Part shown: positions 50,146-58,459 of the stretch, one piece after another
Position numbering within the stretch: position 1 is the first letter of the stretch
Layout: every line of letters begins with the position of its first letter
Source: Delftia sp. PS-11
Lineage (GTDB): Bacteria; Pseudomonadota; Gammaproteobacteria; Burkholderiales; Burkholderiaceae_C
DNA length: 64,000 nucleotides
Assembly (NCBI RefSeq): GCF_029870285.1
Contig: NZ_JACSYA010000026.1
Location: forward strand, 1 to 64,000
Direction: 5' to 3'
The notes under the pieces: generated by a model
What the model was told of the DNA's origin: nothing
What the model saw: only the letters and a program-made list of their open reading frames with translations
The model's database searches: none
Program-made: the position numbers and the translations under genes

Positions 50146-51243
50146 ATGAGCCATCCAATCACCCCCACGGCCGGCGTTGTCTGGGCCGATCCCGCCCGCC
50201 AGGCCACCTTCGACGCCTGGCTCGCCCCGTTGTCCGCAAAGCACGGTCTGCATGCCGACAGCCTGCGCCCCGCCTCGGCCGATGCCAGCTTCCGCCGCTA
50301 TCTGCGCCTGGACAATGGCAGCGGCACCAGCTTCATCGTCATGGATGCGCCTCCAGACAAGGAGGACTGCGCGCCCTTCGCCAAGGTCCAGGCACTGATG
50401 GCGCAGGCCGGCCTGGCCGTGCCCCAGATCCTCGACTGGGACCCGGCACACGGCTTCATGCTGCTGTCGGACCTGGGCGGACACACCGTCATCGAGGCGC
50501 TGGACCCTGAAAAGCCCCAGGAGGCCGAGGCCTGGTACCGCGCGGCCCTGGAAGTGCTGCTGGCCTGGCAGACCGCCTCGCGCCCCGGCGTGCTGCCGCC
50601 TTATGACGAGGCACTGCTGCGCCGGGAACTGCAACTGTTTCCAGACTGGTACCTTGCACAGTACCGCAAAACCGCGCTCGACGACAAGCAGCAGGCCACA
50701 CTGTCCAAGGCCTTCGACCAGATCGTCGCCCACAATCTGGCTGCGCCCGCCGTCTTCGTGCACCGCGACTTCATGATGCGCAACCTCATGCAGCCCGTCA
50801 CTGCCAGCGCGCCGCTGGGCGTGCTGGACTTCCAGGATGCGGTGTATGGTCCCGTCACCTATGACATCGCCAGCCTGCTGCGCGATGCCTTCATCAGCTG
50901 GGAAGAGGATTTTGTCATCGACATTACCGTACGTTACTGGGAAAAGGCGCGCAAGGCCGGCCTGGTCGGCGCCCGCAGCCAAAGCGGCTGGGGCGATGAT
51001 TTCGGCGAGTTCTACCGCGGCGTGGAATGGATGGGACTGCAGCGCCATCTCAAGGTCGCCGGCATCTTCGCGCGGCTGACCCTGCGCGACGGCAAACCGC
51101 GCTACCTGGCCGATGCGCCGCGCTTCATCCACTACATCCGCTCGACCTGCAGCCGCTACCGCGAGCTGACACCGCTGCTGCGCCTGGTGGACCAGATCGA
51201 AAACATCCAGCCGCAGTTCGGCTTCGCCTACGGGCGCGTCTGA
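50146..51243 (+). CDS. amgK: N-acetylmuramate/N-acetylglucosamine kinase AmgK
   Basis: This 365-residue aminoglycoside-phosphotransferase-like kinase phosphorylates recycled cell-wall sugars at the anomeric position. Motifs are the nucleotide loop SFRRYLRLD, the catalytic AVFVHRDFMMRNLMQPV and the metal-binding LGVLDFQDAVYGPVTYDIAS. In Pseudomonas-type recycling, AmgK works with the nucleotidyltransferase MurU, usually encoded next door. Here the next gene is rsmE, 8 bases downstream. It diverges from lptD, a typical context for this kinase in betaproteobacteria. Confidence 0.85.
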   Translation: MSHPITPTAGVVWADPARQATFDAWLAPLSAKHGLHADSLRPASADASFRRYLRLDNGSGTSFIVMDAPPDKEDCAPFAKVQALMAQAGLAVPQILDWDPAHGFMLLSDLGGHTVIEALDPEKPQEAEAWYRAALEVLLAWQTASRPGVLPPYDEALLRRELQLFPDWYLAQYRKTALDDKQQATLSKAFDQIVAHNLAAPAVFVHRDFMMRNLMQPVTASAPLGVLDFQDAVYGPVTYDIASLLRDAFISWEEDFVIDITVRYWEKARKAGLVGARSQSGWGDDFGEFYRGVEWMGLQRHLKVAGIFARLTLRDGKPRYLADAPRFIHYIRSTCSRYRELTPLLRLVDQIENIQPQFGFAYGRV

Positions 51244-51251
51244 AGCATCCC

Positions 51252-52004
51252 ATGCCCCGATTCCACTGCCCCATGCCGCTGCGCAGCGGCGATGAACTGG
51301 ACCTGCCGGCAGGCGCCGCACGCCATGTGCAGGTGCTGCGCCTGCAGCCCGGCGACACCATCACCCTGTTCGAAGGCCGGACCGGCGACGGCTTTGCCGG
51401 CGGCGAATTCGAGGCCACCATCGTGCGCATGGGCCGCAGCGATGTGGCCGTGCGCATCGGCGCGCACCGGGCCGAAGAGCGCGAAACCCTGCGCCCCGTG
51501 CACCTGCTGGCCGGCATCACCGCCAATGACCGCATGGACTGGCTGGTCGAAAAAGCCACCGAACTGGGCGCGGCCAGCATCACGCCGCTGGCCGCCGAGC
51601 GCAGCGTGCTCAAGCTCAAGGGCGAGCGCGCCGACAAAAAACTCGCCCACTGGCAGGCCGTGGCGGTGGCCGCAAGCGAGCAGTGCATGCGCAACCGCGT
51701 GCCCCCGGTGCACCCGGCGGCCGACCTGGCGGGCTGGCTGCGCGGCGGCGCGGCGCTGCTGCCTGCCGGCACGCAGCGCCTGCTGCTGTCGCTGGGCGAG
51801 GGCACACAGCCGCTGGCCCAGGCCATGGGCACCGTGGCCCATGATGCGCCCGTGGTCTTTCTCTCCGGTCCCGAAGGCGGGCTCTCTCCCGCAGAAGAAG
51901 CCCTGGCCCGTGGCCAGGGCTTCATGCCCGTCACCCTGGGCCCGAGAGTGCTGCGCGCCGAAACCGCGCCGCTGGCAGCGCTGGCGGCCTTGACGCTGGG
52001 CTGA
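51252..52004 (+). CDS. rsmE: 16S rRNA (uracil-1498-N3)-methyltransferase
   Basis: This 250-residue SPOUT enzyme methylates U1498 of 16S rRNA. The start MPRFHCPMPLRSGDELDLPA opens a PUA-like domain. The SPOUT knot region contains VEKATELGAASITPLAAERS and VFLSGPEGGLSPAEEALA, and the C terminus LGPRVLRAETAPLAALAALT is the family signature. It follows amgK by 8 bases, so they probably form a two-gene operon. It converges on the M20 peptidase gene. Confidence 0.95.
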   Translation: MPRFHCPMPLRSGDELDLPAGAARHVQVLRLQPGDTITLFEGRTGDGFAGGEFEATIVRMGRSDVAVRIGAHRAEERETLRPVHLLAGITANDRMDWLVEKATELGAASITPLAAERSVLKLKGERADKKLAHWQAVAVAASEQCMRNRVPPVHPAADLAGWLRGGAALLPAGTQRLLLSLGEGTQPLAQAMGTVAHDAPVVFLSGPEGGLSPAEEALARGQGFMPVTLGPRVLRAETAPLAALAALTLG

Positions 52005-52090
52005 GCCACACAGGTCCTCAGGAGCATGAGGCCTGGGGCCGCGAGATCAGGCAGGCCGGCCTGCAGCCCGAGCAGGGCATGGACCCCTCC

Positions 52091-53587
52091 TCATGCGGCA
52101 GCGTCCTGCGGGGCCGATGCCTGCGCCATGGCCGCAACCACCTGGGCCACGGTCGCCGTGAGCTTCTTGGCGTAGGGCACATGCAGGAACTCGTTGGGGC
52201 CATGGGCGTTGCTTCTGGGCCCCAGTACGCCGCAGACCATCATCTGCGCCTTGGGAAAGCCCTGGCTGAGCAGGTTCATCAGCGGGATCGTGCCGCCCTG
52301 GCCGATATAGCCGCAGGAGGCGCCGAAATGCGCCTGGCTGGCGGCATTGAGCGCGTTCTCGAACCAGCCGTCCATGGCCGGCGCATTCCAGCCGCTGGCG
52401 CCCGACAGGCCTTCCCAGGTCACACGGGCCTGATAGGGCGCGTTGTCCTCCAGCAGCGCCTTCATCTCCTGCACGCAGGCGGCGGCATCGACCAGGGGCG
52501 GCAGGCGCAGGCTGAGCTTGAAGGCCGTATAGGGCCGCAGCACGTTGCCGGCATTGTTCAGCGAGGGCAGGCCCTCGGCGCCAGTCACGCTCAGCGTGGG
52601 CTCCCAGGTGCGCTTGACCAGGGCCTGCACCGGATCGGTGGTCGTGGGCAGGGCGAACAGCGTGGAGCCGCCGCAGTCATAGTGTGCCCAGGGAAAGCGC
52701 GCATAGGTTTCCTCGCCGAGAATGGCCGCCGTGGCACGGATCTGGGCCATGCGCTCGGCAGGCACCTCGCAGTGGAAGCTGGCGGGCAGCAGGCGCCCGG
52801 TCTGGCTGTCCTCCAGACGGTCCAGCACCTGGCGCAGGATGCGAAAGGACGAAGGCACGACGCCCGAGGCATCGCCCGAATGCACGCCTTCGGTCAGGAT
52901 TTCCACCCTGAGCGTGCCGCTGGCCATGCCGCGCAGGCTGGTGGTCAGCCACAGCTGGTCGTAGTTGCCGGCGCCGCTGTCCAGGCAGATCACCAGCCCC
53001 ACTTCGCCCAGGCGCGGGCGCAGCGCGTCCACATACGACAGCAGGTCGCGCGAGCCGCTTTCCTCGCAGGTCTCGATCAGGCCGACGATGCGCGGATGCG
53101 GCACGCCCTGGCGCTTGAGTTCCTGCACGGCTGCGATGCTGGCGTAGACCGCGTAGCCATCATCGGCACCGCCACGGCCATAGAGCTTTCCGTCCTCGTA
53201 CTTGGGCGTCCACGGGCCCAGGTCGCTGCGCCAGCCGTCGAATTCGGGCTGCTTGTCCAGATGACCGTACATCAGTACCGTCGGGCTGGAGGCTGCCTTG
53301 TCCTGCGTGCCATCGACCTCGAAGAACAGCACCGGCGTGCGGCCCGGCTGGCGCACGATCTCCAGCCGCAGGCCTGCCACTTTCTGCGCCAGCACCCAGT
53401 CAGCGGCATTGCGCAGCACGGTGTCCAGCAGGCCCTGCTGTTCCCAGTCGGGCGCAAACATGGGCGACTTGGCAGGAATGGCGATGTAGTCGGTCAGCGC
53501 CGGGACGATGCGCTCATCCCAGGAGCGGCTGATCTGGTCCAGTGCGGCTGCGGGCTGCAGCAGCTGCGAAGGGGTGCGTGCGTTCAT
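52091..53587 (-). CDS. M20 family zinc dipeptidase
   Basis: This 498-residue cytosolic metallopeptidase starts MNARTPSQLLQPAAALDQIS. Zinc ligands are visible in VLMYGHLDKQPEFDGW, GRGGADDGYA, ETCEESGSRDL, CLDSGAGNY and HGPNEFLH. It resembles the dipeptidase/carboxypeptidase branch (PepV/CNDP-like) of the ArgE/DapE group. AAGGA lies about 8 bases upstream. An in-frame start 68 codons further upstream was rejected because it runs into the next gene and is not family-like. The substrate is unknown. Confidence 0.88.
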   Translation of the reverse strand: MNARTPSQLLQPAAALDQISRSWDERIVPALTDYIAIPAKSPMFAPDWEQQGLLDTVLRNAADWVLAQKVAGLRLEIVRQPGRTPVLFFEVDGTQDKAASSPTVLMYGHLDKQPEFDGWRSDLGPWTPKYEDGKLYGRGGADDGYAVYASIAAVQELKRQGVPHPRIVGLIETCEESGSRDLLSYVDALRPRLGEVGLVICLDSGAGNYDQLWLTTSLRGMASGTLRVEILTEGVHSGDASGVVPSSFRILRQVLDRLEDSQTGRLLPASFHCEVPAERMAQIRATAAILGEETYARFPWAHYDCGGSTLFALPTTTDPVQALVKRTWEPTLSVTGAEGLPSLNNAGNVLRPYTAFKLSLRLPPLVDAAACVQEMKALLEDNAPYQARVTWEGLSGASGWNAPAMDGWFENALNAASQAHFGASCGYIGQGGTIPLMNLLSQGFPKAQMMVCGVLGPRSNAHGPNEFLHVPYAKKLTATVAQVVAAMAQASAPQDAAA

Positions 53588-53678
53588 GGCAAGTCCTTGT
53601 GTCATGGCGGCGCACCACGGGAACGAAGCCAGCGCCGCGATCCGGCCATTGTGCGCCAAGGCAGGCGGCGCCCCGTGG

Positions 53679-54842
53679 TCAGCGTTTCGCTGCGCGCAGA
53701 GCGTCGATGGCGGCCCGCCCCACGGCAGGATCATCGGTGAACACGCCATCGATGCCGGCGCGCAGAAAATCCTCCATGTCGGCACGCGCATTGCCGCGCT
53801 GCGTGCCGTCCCCCACGGGGGCAGACTTCAGGCGCAGCGGCAAAAAGGCGTTTTCGGGACGCAGCGTCCAGGGGTGCACCAGCAGGCCCGCGCGATGGGC
53901 ATCGGCCACCAGGGACGTGGGCGCGGCATTGGCGCCCTGGACGACGGGAATCACCATGCTCTTGCTCGGCCCGATGCCCTGGGCATAGCGTGCAATCGCA
54001 GCCAGGCCAGCGGGCGTGATCATGTCGGCATAGCCCGGGCCTGTGCCGCGCGCCACGCTGTCGTAAGGCCTGCCCTGGGGGGCCAGCAGCTGCACCATGC
54101 GCACCGTGCTGCGCTCGCGCATCCAGCGCAGGTTCTCCACTTCGAAGGACTGCACGAACACCGGCGCCCGTGCATGGTTCCAGCCGTTGTCCTGCAGCAG
54201 CCTGAGCAGCGCGGGCTCCAGCGGCAGGCCAATGGACTGGAAATAGCTCGGATGCTTGGTCTCGGGATAGATGCCGATGGTTCGGCCCGTGCGCGCGCTC
54301 TCGGCCTTGGCCAGATCGATGACCTCCTGCAGCGTGGGCACCTCGAAACGATCGTTGAACTGCGCATTGGACGGGCGGATGGCAGGGATGCGTTCGCGCG
54401 CGCGCAGGGTCTTGAGCTCAGCCAGAGTGAAATCCTCAACGAACCAGCCCGTGATGGCCTGGCCGTCGATGGTCTTGGTGGTCTTGCGCGATGCGAACTC
54501 GGGCCGGTCGGCCACATTGGTCGTGGCCTCCTTGAGGCTGCCATCGGCCGCCAGGATGGCGATGGCATTCTCATGCCGGGCCACCAGCACGCCATCGCGC
54601 GTGATGACCAGATCGGGCTCGATGAAATCCGCTCCTGCCGCAATGGCCTCGCGGTAGGCTGCCAGCGTATGCTCCGGCCTCAGCGCCGAAGCGCCCCGGT
54701 GGGCGATCAGCGCAGGCCGGGGCGGCCAGTCGGCAGCGTCCATTTGCGTGGCGGGGGGGCGGGGTGCCGCGCAGCCTGCCAGCAGCAGGCCCGTGACCGC
54801 ACCGGCCAGAGCCAGTGCGCGGCGGCGTGGGAAGCGGTCCAT
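53679..54842 (-). CDS. Glycerophosphodiester phosphodiesterase lipoprotein
   Basis: This 387-residue protein is a GlpQ-like enzyme that cleaves glycerophosphodiesters in the envelope. The signal is lipoprotein-like (MDRFPRRRALALAGAVTGLL, LAGC lipobox). The GDPD motif follows: LIAHRGASALRPEHTLAAYR, then the acidic DFIEPDLVITRDGVLVARHE, with the HR...E...E.D...H pattern intact. The C-terminal half contains KDF-type barrel strands and DGVFTDDPAVG. It follows metW by 81 bases on the same strand. Confidence 0.88.
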   Translation of the reverse strand: MDRFPRRRALALAGAVTGLLLAGCAAPRPPATQMDAADWPPRPALIAHRGASALRPEHTLAAYREAIAAGADFIEPDLVITRDGVLVARHENAIAILAADGSLKEATTNVADRPEFASRKTTKTIDGQAITGWFVEDFTLAELKTLRARERIPAIRPSNAQFNDRFEVPTLQEVIDLAKAESARTGRTIGIYPETKHPSYFQSIGLPLEPALLRLLQDNGWNHARAPVFVQSFEVENLRWMRERSTVRMVQLLAPQGRPYDSVARGTGPGYADMITPAGLAAIARYAQGIGPSKSMVIPVVQGANAAPTSLVADAHRAGLLVHPWTLRPENAFLPLRLKSAPVGDGTQRGNARADMEDFLRAGIDGVFTDDPAVGRAAIDALRAAKR

Positions 54843-54923
54843 GTCATTTTCCGGTGGTGCCATCGGGCCTATTGTGCATATGGCCCATGGCACCGGCATG
54901 ACCGTCCCGCGCCACCAGGCAGG

Positions 54924-55508
54924 TCATGCATGCTCGAAATGAAAGACCGCCGTGCCCGCGCGCAGGTTCGGCAGCGTGCGCACCACCTGCCCGTCCTGCA
55001 GGCCGAAGGCGTCCAGGATGCGCAGCCGGTTCCTGGTGGCCAGCACCTCGAAGTCCTTGTAGGTGCCCACGCGGATATTGGGCGTGTCATACCACTGGTA
55101 GGGCAAGCGGCGCGTGACAGGCATGCGCCCGCGCAGCACCGACAGGCGGTTGGGCCAGTGCGCGAAATTGGGAAAGGCGACGATGCCGGCGCGGCCGATG
55201 CGTGCCGTCTCCTGCAGCATGGTTTCGGCATTGCGCAGATGCTGCAGCGTGTCGATCTGCAGCACCACATCAAAACTGTTATCGCGGAAGATGGCCAGCC
55301 CGTCCTCCAGATTCAGCTGCAGCACGTTGACGCCCCTGCGTACGCAGGCCAGCACATTGGCATCGTCCAGCTCCACGCCATAGCCCGTACAGCCGCGCTC
55401 GCGCTGCAGCAGCGACAGCAGGGCGCCGTCGCCACAGCCCAGGTCGAGCACGCGCGAGCCTTGGGGAATCAGGCGCGCAATCGCCTGCATGGTGTTGAGC
55501 TCGGTCAT
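54924..55508 (-). CDS. metW: Methionine biosynthesis protein MetW
   Basis: This 194-residue SAM-dependent-methyltransferase-like protein has [20 protein letters not shown] and [19 protein letters not shown]. MetW pairs with MetX and is needed for full homoserine acylation in several proteobacteria; its exact reaction is debated. Its start overlaps the metX stop by 4 bases (TGA/ATG at 55505-55508), so the two are translationally coupled and share the metX riboswitch. Confidence 0.93.
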   Translation of the reverse strand: MTELNTMQAIARLIPQGSRVLDLGCGDGALLSLLQRERGCTGYGVELDDANVLACVRRGVNVLQLNLEDGLAIFRDNSFDVVLQIDTLQHLRNAETMLQETARIGRAGIVAFPNFAHWPNRLSVLRGRMPVTRRLPYQWYDTPNIRVGTYKDFEVLATRNRLRILDAFGLQDGQVVRTLPNLRAGTAVFHFEHA

Positions 55509-56653
55509 GCGGCCTCCTTGGCGGCGGTCTGGGTTTCCTGGGCGATGCCGTCGAAGTAAGAGCGCATCACACTCATGTAGCGGGGGTCGTCGAGCAGGAA
55601 GGCGTCATGCCCGTGGGGCGCGTCGATTTCGGCATAACTGACATCGCGGTTGTTCTCCAGCAGCGACTTGACGATCTCGCGGCTGCGCGCGGGGGCAAAG
55701 CGCCAGTCGGTGGTGAAGCTCACCAGCAGATACCGGGCCCGGGCCACGGACAGCGCCTGAGTCAGGTCGCCGCCATGGGCGCGCGCCGGGTCGAAGTAGT
55801 CGAGCGCGCGCGTGATCAGCAGATAGGTGTTGGCGTCGAAATAGCTGCTGAACTTCTCGCCCTGGTAGCGCAGATAGCTCTCGATCTGGAACTCCACGTC
55901 CTGCGTGCTGTACTTGAGATCTATCCCCTCGCGCAGCTGGCGGCCGAACTTCTGGTTCATCACATCGTCGCTGAGGTAGGTGATGTGGCCGATCATGCGC
56001 GCGATGCGCAGGCCACGCGCAGGCACCACGCCATGCGCGTAGAAATGGCCGCCGTGAAAGTCCGGGTCGGTGACGATGGCCCGGCGCGCCACTTCGTTGA
56101 AGGCGATGTTCTCGGCATTGAGATTGGGAGCGCTGGCCACGACGACGGCATGGCGCATGCGCTGCGGGTGGCGCAGCGACCAGGACAGTGCCTGCATGCC
56201 GCCCAGGCTGCCGCCCAGCACGGCGGCCAGCTGCGCAATGCCCAGCCGGTCCAGCAGCCGGGCCTGGGCATCGACCCAGTCTTCCACGGTGACCACGGGA
56301 AAATCGGCGCCATAGACCCTGCCGGTGTCGGGATGCAGGTGCATGGGGCCCGTGGAGCCAAAACACGAGCCCAGGTTGTTGATGCCGATCACGAAGAACC
56401 TGTTCGTGTCCACCGGCTTGCCGGGGCCGATCATGTTGTCCCACCAGCCCTCGCTCTTGGGCTGGCCTTCGTAGACGCCGGCTACATGGTGCGAGGCATT
56501 GAGCGCATGGCAGACCAGCACGGCATTGCTGCGGTCGGCGTTGAGCTGGCCGTAGGTCTCGTAGGCGAGGTCGTAGTCGCGGATCGAGCCGCCGCCCTGC
56601 AGCGGCAGCGGCTCGTCGAAGTGCATGGATTGTGGTGTGGCGATGAAGGACAT
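55505..56653 (-). CDS. metX: Homoserine O-acyltransferase MetX
   Basis: This 382-residue alpha/beta-hydrolase makes O-acetyl- or O-succinyl-homoserine, the committed step of methionine synthesis. The nucleophile elbow is [14 protein letters not shown] (GxSxG serine). The catalytic Asp lies in [11 protein letters not shown] and the His in [11 protein letters not shown]. Two starts are possible, [15 protein letters not shown] (56653) or an ATG 5 codons earlier inside the terminator stem. Neither has a clear Shine-Dalgarno sequence. A SAM-II-type riboswitch with terminator directly precedes the start, predicting repression by SAM. metW follows with overlap. Confidence 0.95.
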   Translation of the reverse strand: MSFIATPQSMHFDEPLPLQGGGSIRDYDLAYETYGQLNADRSNAVLVCHALNASHHVAGVYEGQPKSEGWWDNMIGPGKPVDTNRFFVIGINNLGSCFGSTGPMHLHPDTGRVYGADFPVVTVEDWVDAQARLLDRLGIAQLAAVLGGSLGGMQALSWSLRHPQRMRHAVVVASAPNLNAENIAFNEVARRAIVTDPDFHGGHFYAHGVVPARGLRIARMIGHITYLSDDVMNQKFGRQLREGIDLKYSTQDVEFQIESYLRYQGEKFSSYFDANTYLLITRALDYFDPARAHGGDLTQALSVARARYLLVSFTTDWRFAPARSREIVKSLLENNRDVSYAEIDAPHGHDAFLLDDPRYMSVMRSYFDGIAQETQTAAKEAA

Positions 56654-56654
56654 G

Positions 56655-56690
56655 AAAAAACCCGGCATCGCTAAAAACGAGGCCGGGTTC
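56655..56690 (-). terminator. SAM-controlled terminator in front of metX
   Basis: On the minus strand AACCCGGC (56689-56682) pairs with GCCGGGTT (56666-56659) and six U residues follow (56660-56655), giving a strong intrinsic terminator just before the metX ATG. The loop carries CGUUUUUAGC (56679-56670), which is fully complementary, allowing one G-U pair, to GCUAAAGACG (56708-56699) at the end of the aptamer. The two structures exclude each other, so aptamer binding should free the loop and allow termination. Confidence 0.8.
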
Positions 56691-56697
56691 TCAGGTG

Positions 56698-56751
56698 TCG
56701 TCTTTAGCTGGATTTATAAAGCGCCCGCAAGCAGAAGCAAATCGGCGCGTG
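56698..56751 (-). ncRNA. SAM-II riboswitch aptamer
   Basis: Read on the minus strand, CGCGCCGATTTG (P1 5' arm and GAUUU loop) is followed by CTTGCGGGCGC (P1 3' arm: GCGCC pairs with GGCGC) and TTATAAATCCAGCTAAAG. These match, in order and spacing, the conserved blocks of SAM-II riboswitches (GAUUU; GCAAGCGCG; AUAAAU--AGCUAAA). The position directly in front of metX also fits. SAM-II is best known from Alphaproteobacteria. The pseudoknot was judged by eye; a covariance-model search would be decisive. Confidence 0.82.
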
Positions 56752-56759
56752 AAAGCCCA

Positions 56760-57338
56760 TTATGCCAAAACGCCCGCGCCCGGCATGAACAGGGCCAGCA
56801 CGCCCAGCACCAGGAAAATCACGGCCGAGACCACATGCACCAGGCGGATGGGCACACGCTTGACCAGCTTGTCGCCCAGCCAGACCACAGGCGCGTTGGC
56901 CAGCATCATGCCCAGCGTGGTGCCGGCCACCACCCACAGGTAGGCGTTGTACTTGGCGGCGAGCATCACGGTGGCGATCTGGGTCTTGTCGCCCATCTCA
57001 GCCAGGAAGAACGCCACCAGCGTGGTGCCGAAGACGCCCCAGCGCGAATGGCCCGACACCTCCTCGTCGTCGAGCTTGTCGGGAATCAGCATCCAGATGG
57101 CCATGGCGATGAAGGACAGGCCCAGGATCCAGCGCATGGCGTTCTCGCCCAGGTAATTGGTGATCCAGGCGCCCACGGCGCCGGCCAGCGCGTGGTTGAC
57201 CAGCGTGGCCACGAGAATGCCCAGCACGATGGGCCAGGGCTTGCGAAAGCGCGCGGCCAGCACGAGCGACAGCAGCTGGGTCTTGTCCCCCATCTCGGCC
57301 AGAGCGACGACGGAGGTTGAAATCAGGAAAGCTTCCAT
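56760..57338 (-). CDS. mneA: TMEM165/GDT1-family manganese exporter
   Basis: This 192-residue inner-membrane protein is of the UPF0016/GDT1 (MneA-type) family, which exports Mn2+ or exchanges Mn2+/Ca2+ for protons. The family motif E-x-G-D-K-(T/S) occurs twice, as AEMGDKTQLLSLVLAARF near the N terminus and AEMGDKTQIATVMLAAKY in the second half. There are six membrane helices. I chose MEAFLISTSVVALAEMGDKT because upstream residues look non-coding and lie in the riboswitch. A Mn2+-type riboswitch precedes the gene. The SAM-II element begins 9 bases after its stop. Confidence 0.9.
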   Translation of the reverse strand: MEAFLISTSVVALAEMGDKTQLLSLVLAARFRKPWPIVLGILVATLVNHALAGAVGAWITNYLGENAMRWILGLSFIAMAIWMLIPDKLDDEEVSGHSRWGVFGTTLVAFFLAEMGDKTQIATVMLAAKYNAYLWVVAGTTLGMMLANAPVVWLGDKLVKRVPIRLVHVVSAVIFLVLGVLALFMPGAGVLA

Positions 57339-57365
57339 GGTGGGGATGTATCCGGCCGGATAGAG

Positions 57366-57545
57366 CACGCATTGACCACGCTCCGACTCCGGCCTTTGGA
57401 TCGGTGCGCGGTCAATGGTCTCGACCGGTCGCACGCAGCATGGCACTGCGCGCCGCATACGCCATAGGCCATGAAGACCCAAGTTTGTTGACGCATGCAT
57501 CCGGCACCAGGGTACCGGACGATCTACTCCCCAAAGACTAGCCTT
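57366..57545 (-). ncRNA. yybP-ykoY (Mn2+) riboswitch
   Basis: On the minus strand the leader contains GGGGAGTAG (57532-57524) and GCGTCAACA (57494-57486), two hallmark blocks of the yybP-ykoY Mn2+ riboswitch, and ends in CGAGACCATTGAC near 57411-57423. The gene it precedes encodes a manganese exporter, the usual target. The P1 3' strand CCATTGAC can pair with GTCTTTGG (57538-57531) or with the downstream GGTCAATG (57377-57370), suggesting a switch. Borders are approximate. The rest of the 57339-57818 gap holds the promoter listed below and the leader of the RRM gene, where I see no further element. Confidence 0.82.
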
Positions 57546-57547
57546 TC

Positions 57548-57577
57548 ATCATAGCAGACGCCTGTCGGTCAAGGCAA
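57548..57577 (-). promoter_or_regulatory. Candidate promoter of the Mn riboswitch transcript
   Basis: On the minus strand, TTGCCT (57577-57572), an 18-base spacer and TATGAT (57553-57548) resemble a sigma-70 promoter. Transcription would begin near 57541, just before the aptamer. The -35 match is moderate. Confidence 0.4.
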
Positions 57578-57818
57578 TGGCATCAGCAGATGCTTATGCG
57601 TTAGCACAATTTCAGGGTTATTCCTAGGTCTTTCTGTGGCGGCAGGCATGAATTTTTGCGAAACAGTAATAGCCCTCGAAAACTTCTGCCACATAATGGT
57701 CGAGTTTTCGTTTGGCCTCGGCCCAATGGGAACGAGTGCGTTTGCGTCTCTAACGTTGTCATCCCGTGTTGACTCCCTAGGGCTCCATCGCGTTTTCCAG
57801 TTTTTCCAGGAGTCCTCC

Positions 57819-58202
57819 ATGGGCAACAAGCTTTACGTCGGCAACCTGCCGTACTCTTTCCGCGACAACGATCTGGAGCAAGCCTTCAGCGAATTTGGCG
57901 CCGTCAACAGCGCCAAGGTCATGATGGAGCGCGACACCGGCCGCTCCAAGGGCTTTGGCTTCGTCGAAATGGGCAGCGATGCCGAGGCGCAATCCGCCAT
58001 CCAGGGTCTGCACGGCCAAAACCGTGGCGGCCGTGACCTGGTGGTCAATGAAGCCCGCCCGATGGAGCCCCGCGCTCCCCGTAGCGGCGGCTTCGGCGGC
58101 GGCTTCGGTGGTGGTGGCGGCGGCTACGGCGGTGGCCGTGACGGCGGCTACGGCGGTGGCAACCGCGAAGGCGGCTACGGCGGTGGCCGTCGCAGCTACT
58201 GA
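57819..58202 (+). CDS. Glycine-rich RRM RNA-binding protein
   Basis: This 127-residue protein has one RRM, residues 1 to about 80. RNP2 is KLYVGNLPYS and RNP1 is RSKGFGFVEM. A Gly-Arg-Tyr-rich tail follows. Such proteins (Rbp type) are cold- or stress-linked RNA chaperones. AGGAG lies 6 bases before the ATG. Residues 1-80 are nearly the same as the second RRM gene 258 bases downstream, so they are recent paralogues. A terminator follows at 58228. Confidence 0.9.
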   Translation: MGNKLYVGNLPYSFRDNDLEQAFSEFGAVNSAKVMMERDTGRSKGFGFVEMGSDAEAQSAIQGLHGQNRGGRDLVVNEARPMEPRAPRSGGFGGGFGGGGGGYGGGRDGGYGGGNREGGYGGGRRSY

Positions 58203-58227
58203 GCTTTCGCTTAGCGCATGCATCAGC

Positions 58228-58256
58228 AAAAAAAGGGCCTCACGGGGCCCTTTTTT
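58228..58256 (+). terminator. Intrinsic terminator of the first RRM gene
   Basis: GGGCC (58235-58239) and GGCCC (58246-58250) form a stem around a 6-base loop. It is extended by A residues before and six T residues after (58251-58256). It ends the first RRM transcript, so the second paralogue needs its own promoter in 58260-58440. That stretch is AT-rich, with CATAAT near 58313 as a possible -10. Confidence 0.85.
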
Positions 58257-58459
58257 GTTGCCAAACGTTATCAATTTGCGCTTTCCAGCATTTATCTTTT
58301 TGATTTTTGTGCTTCATAATTTCGTTTCGGGCAGTTCTGTCCGAACGCGACGTGTTTGGGAAAGTTTGCCGAGTTCTTGCATGCAAAGAGAACTTGCTGG
58401 CCATGCATCCTGATGCCAAGCGCCAATCCTGTGAGCAATGAGGAGTTGAGGAGTTTTTG

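Noticed and set aside
57560..57818. Cold-shock-type thermosensor in the leader of the first RRM gene.
   Set aside because: The region is long enough, but I could not find a cold-box or convincing alternative structure by eye.
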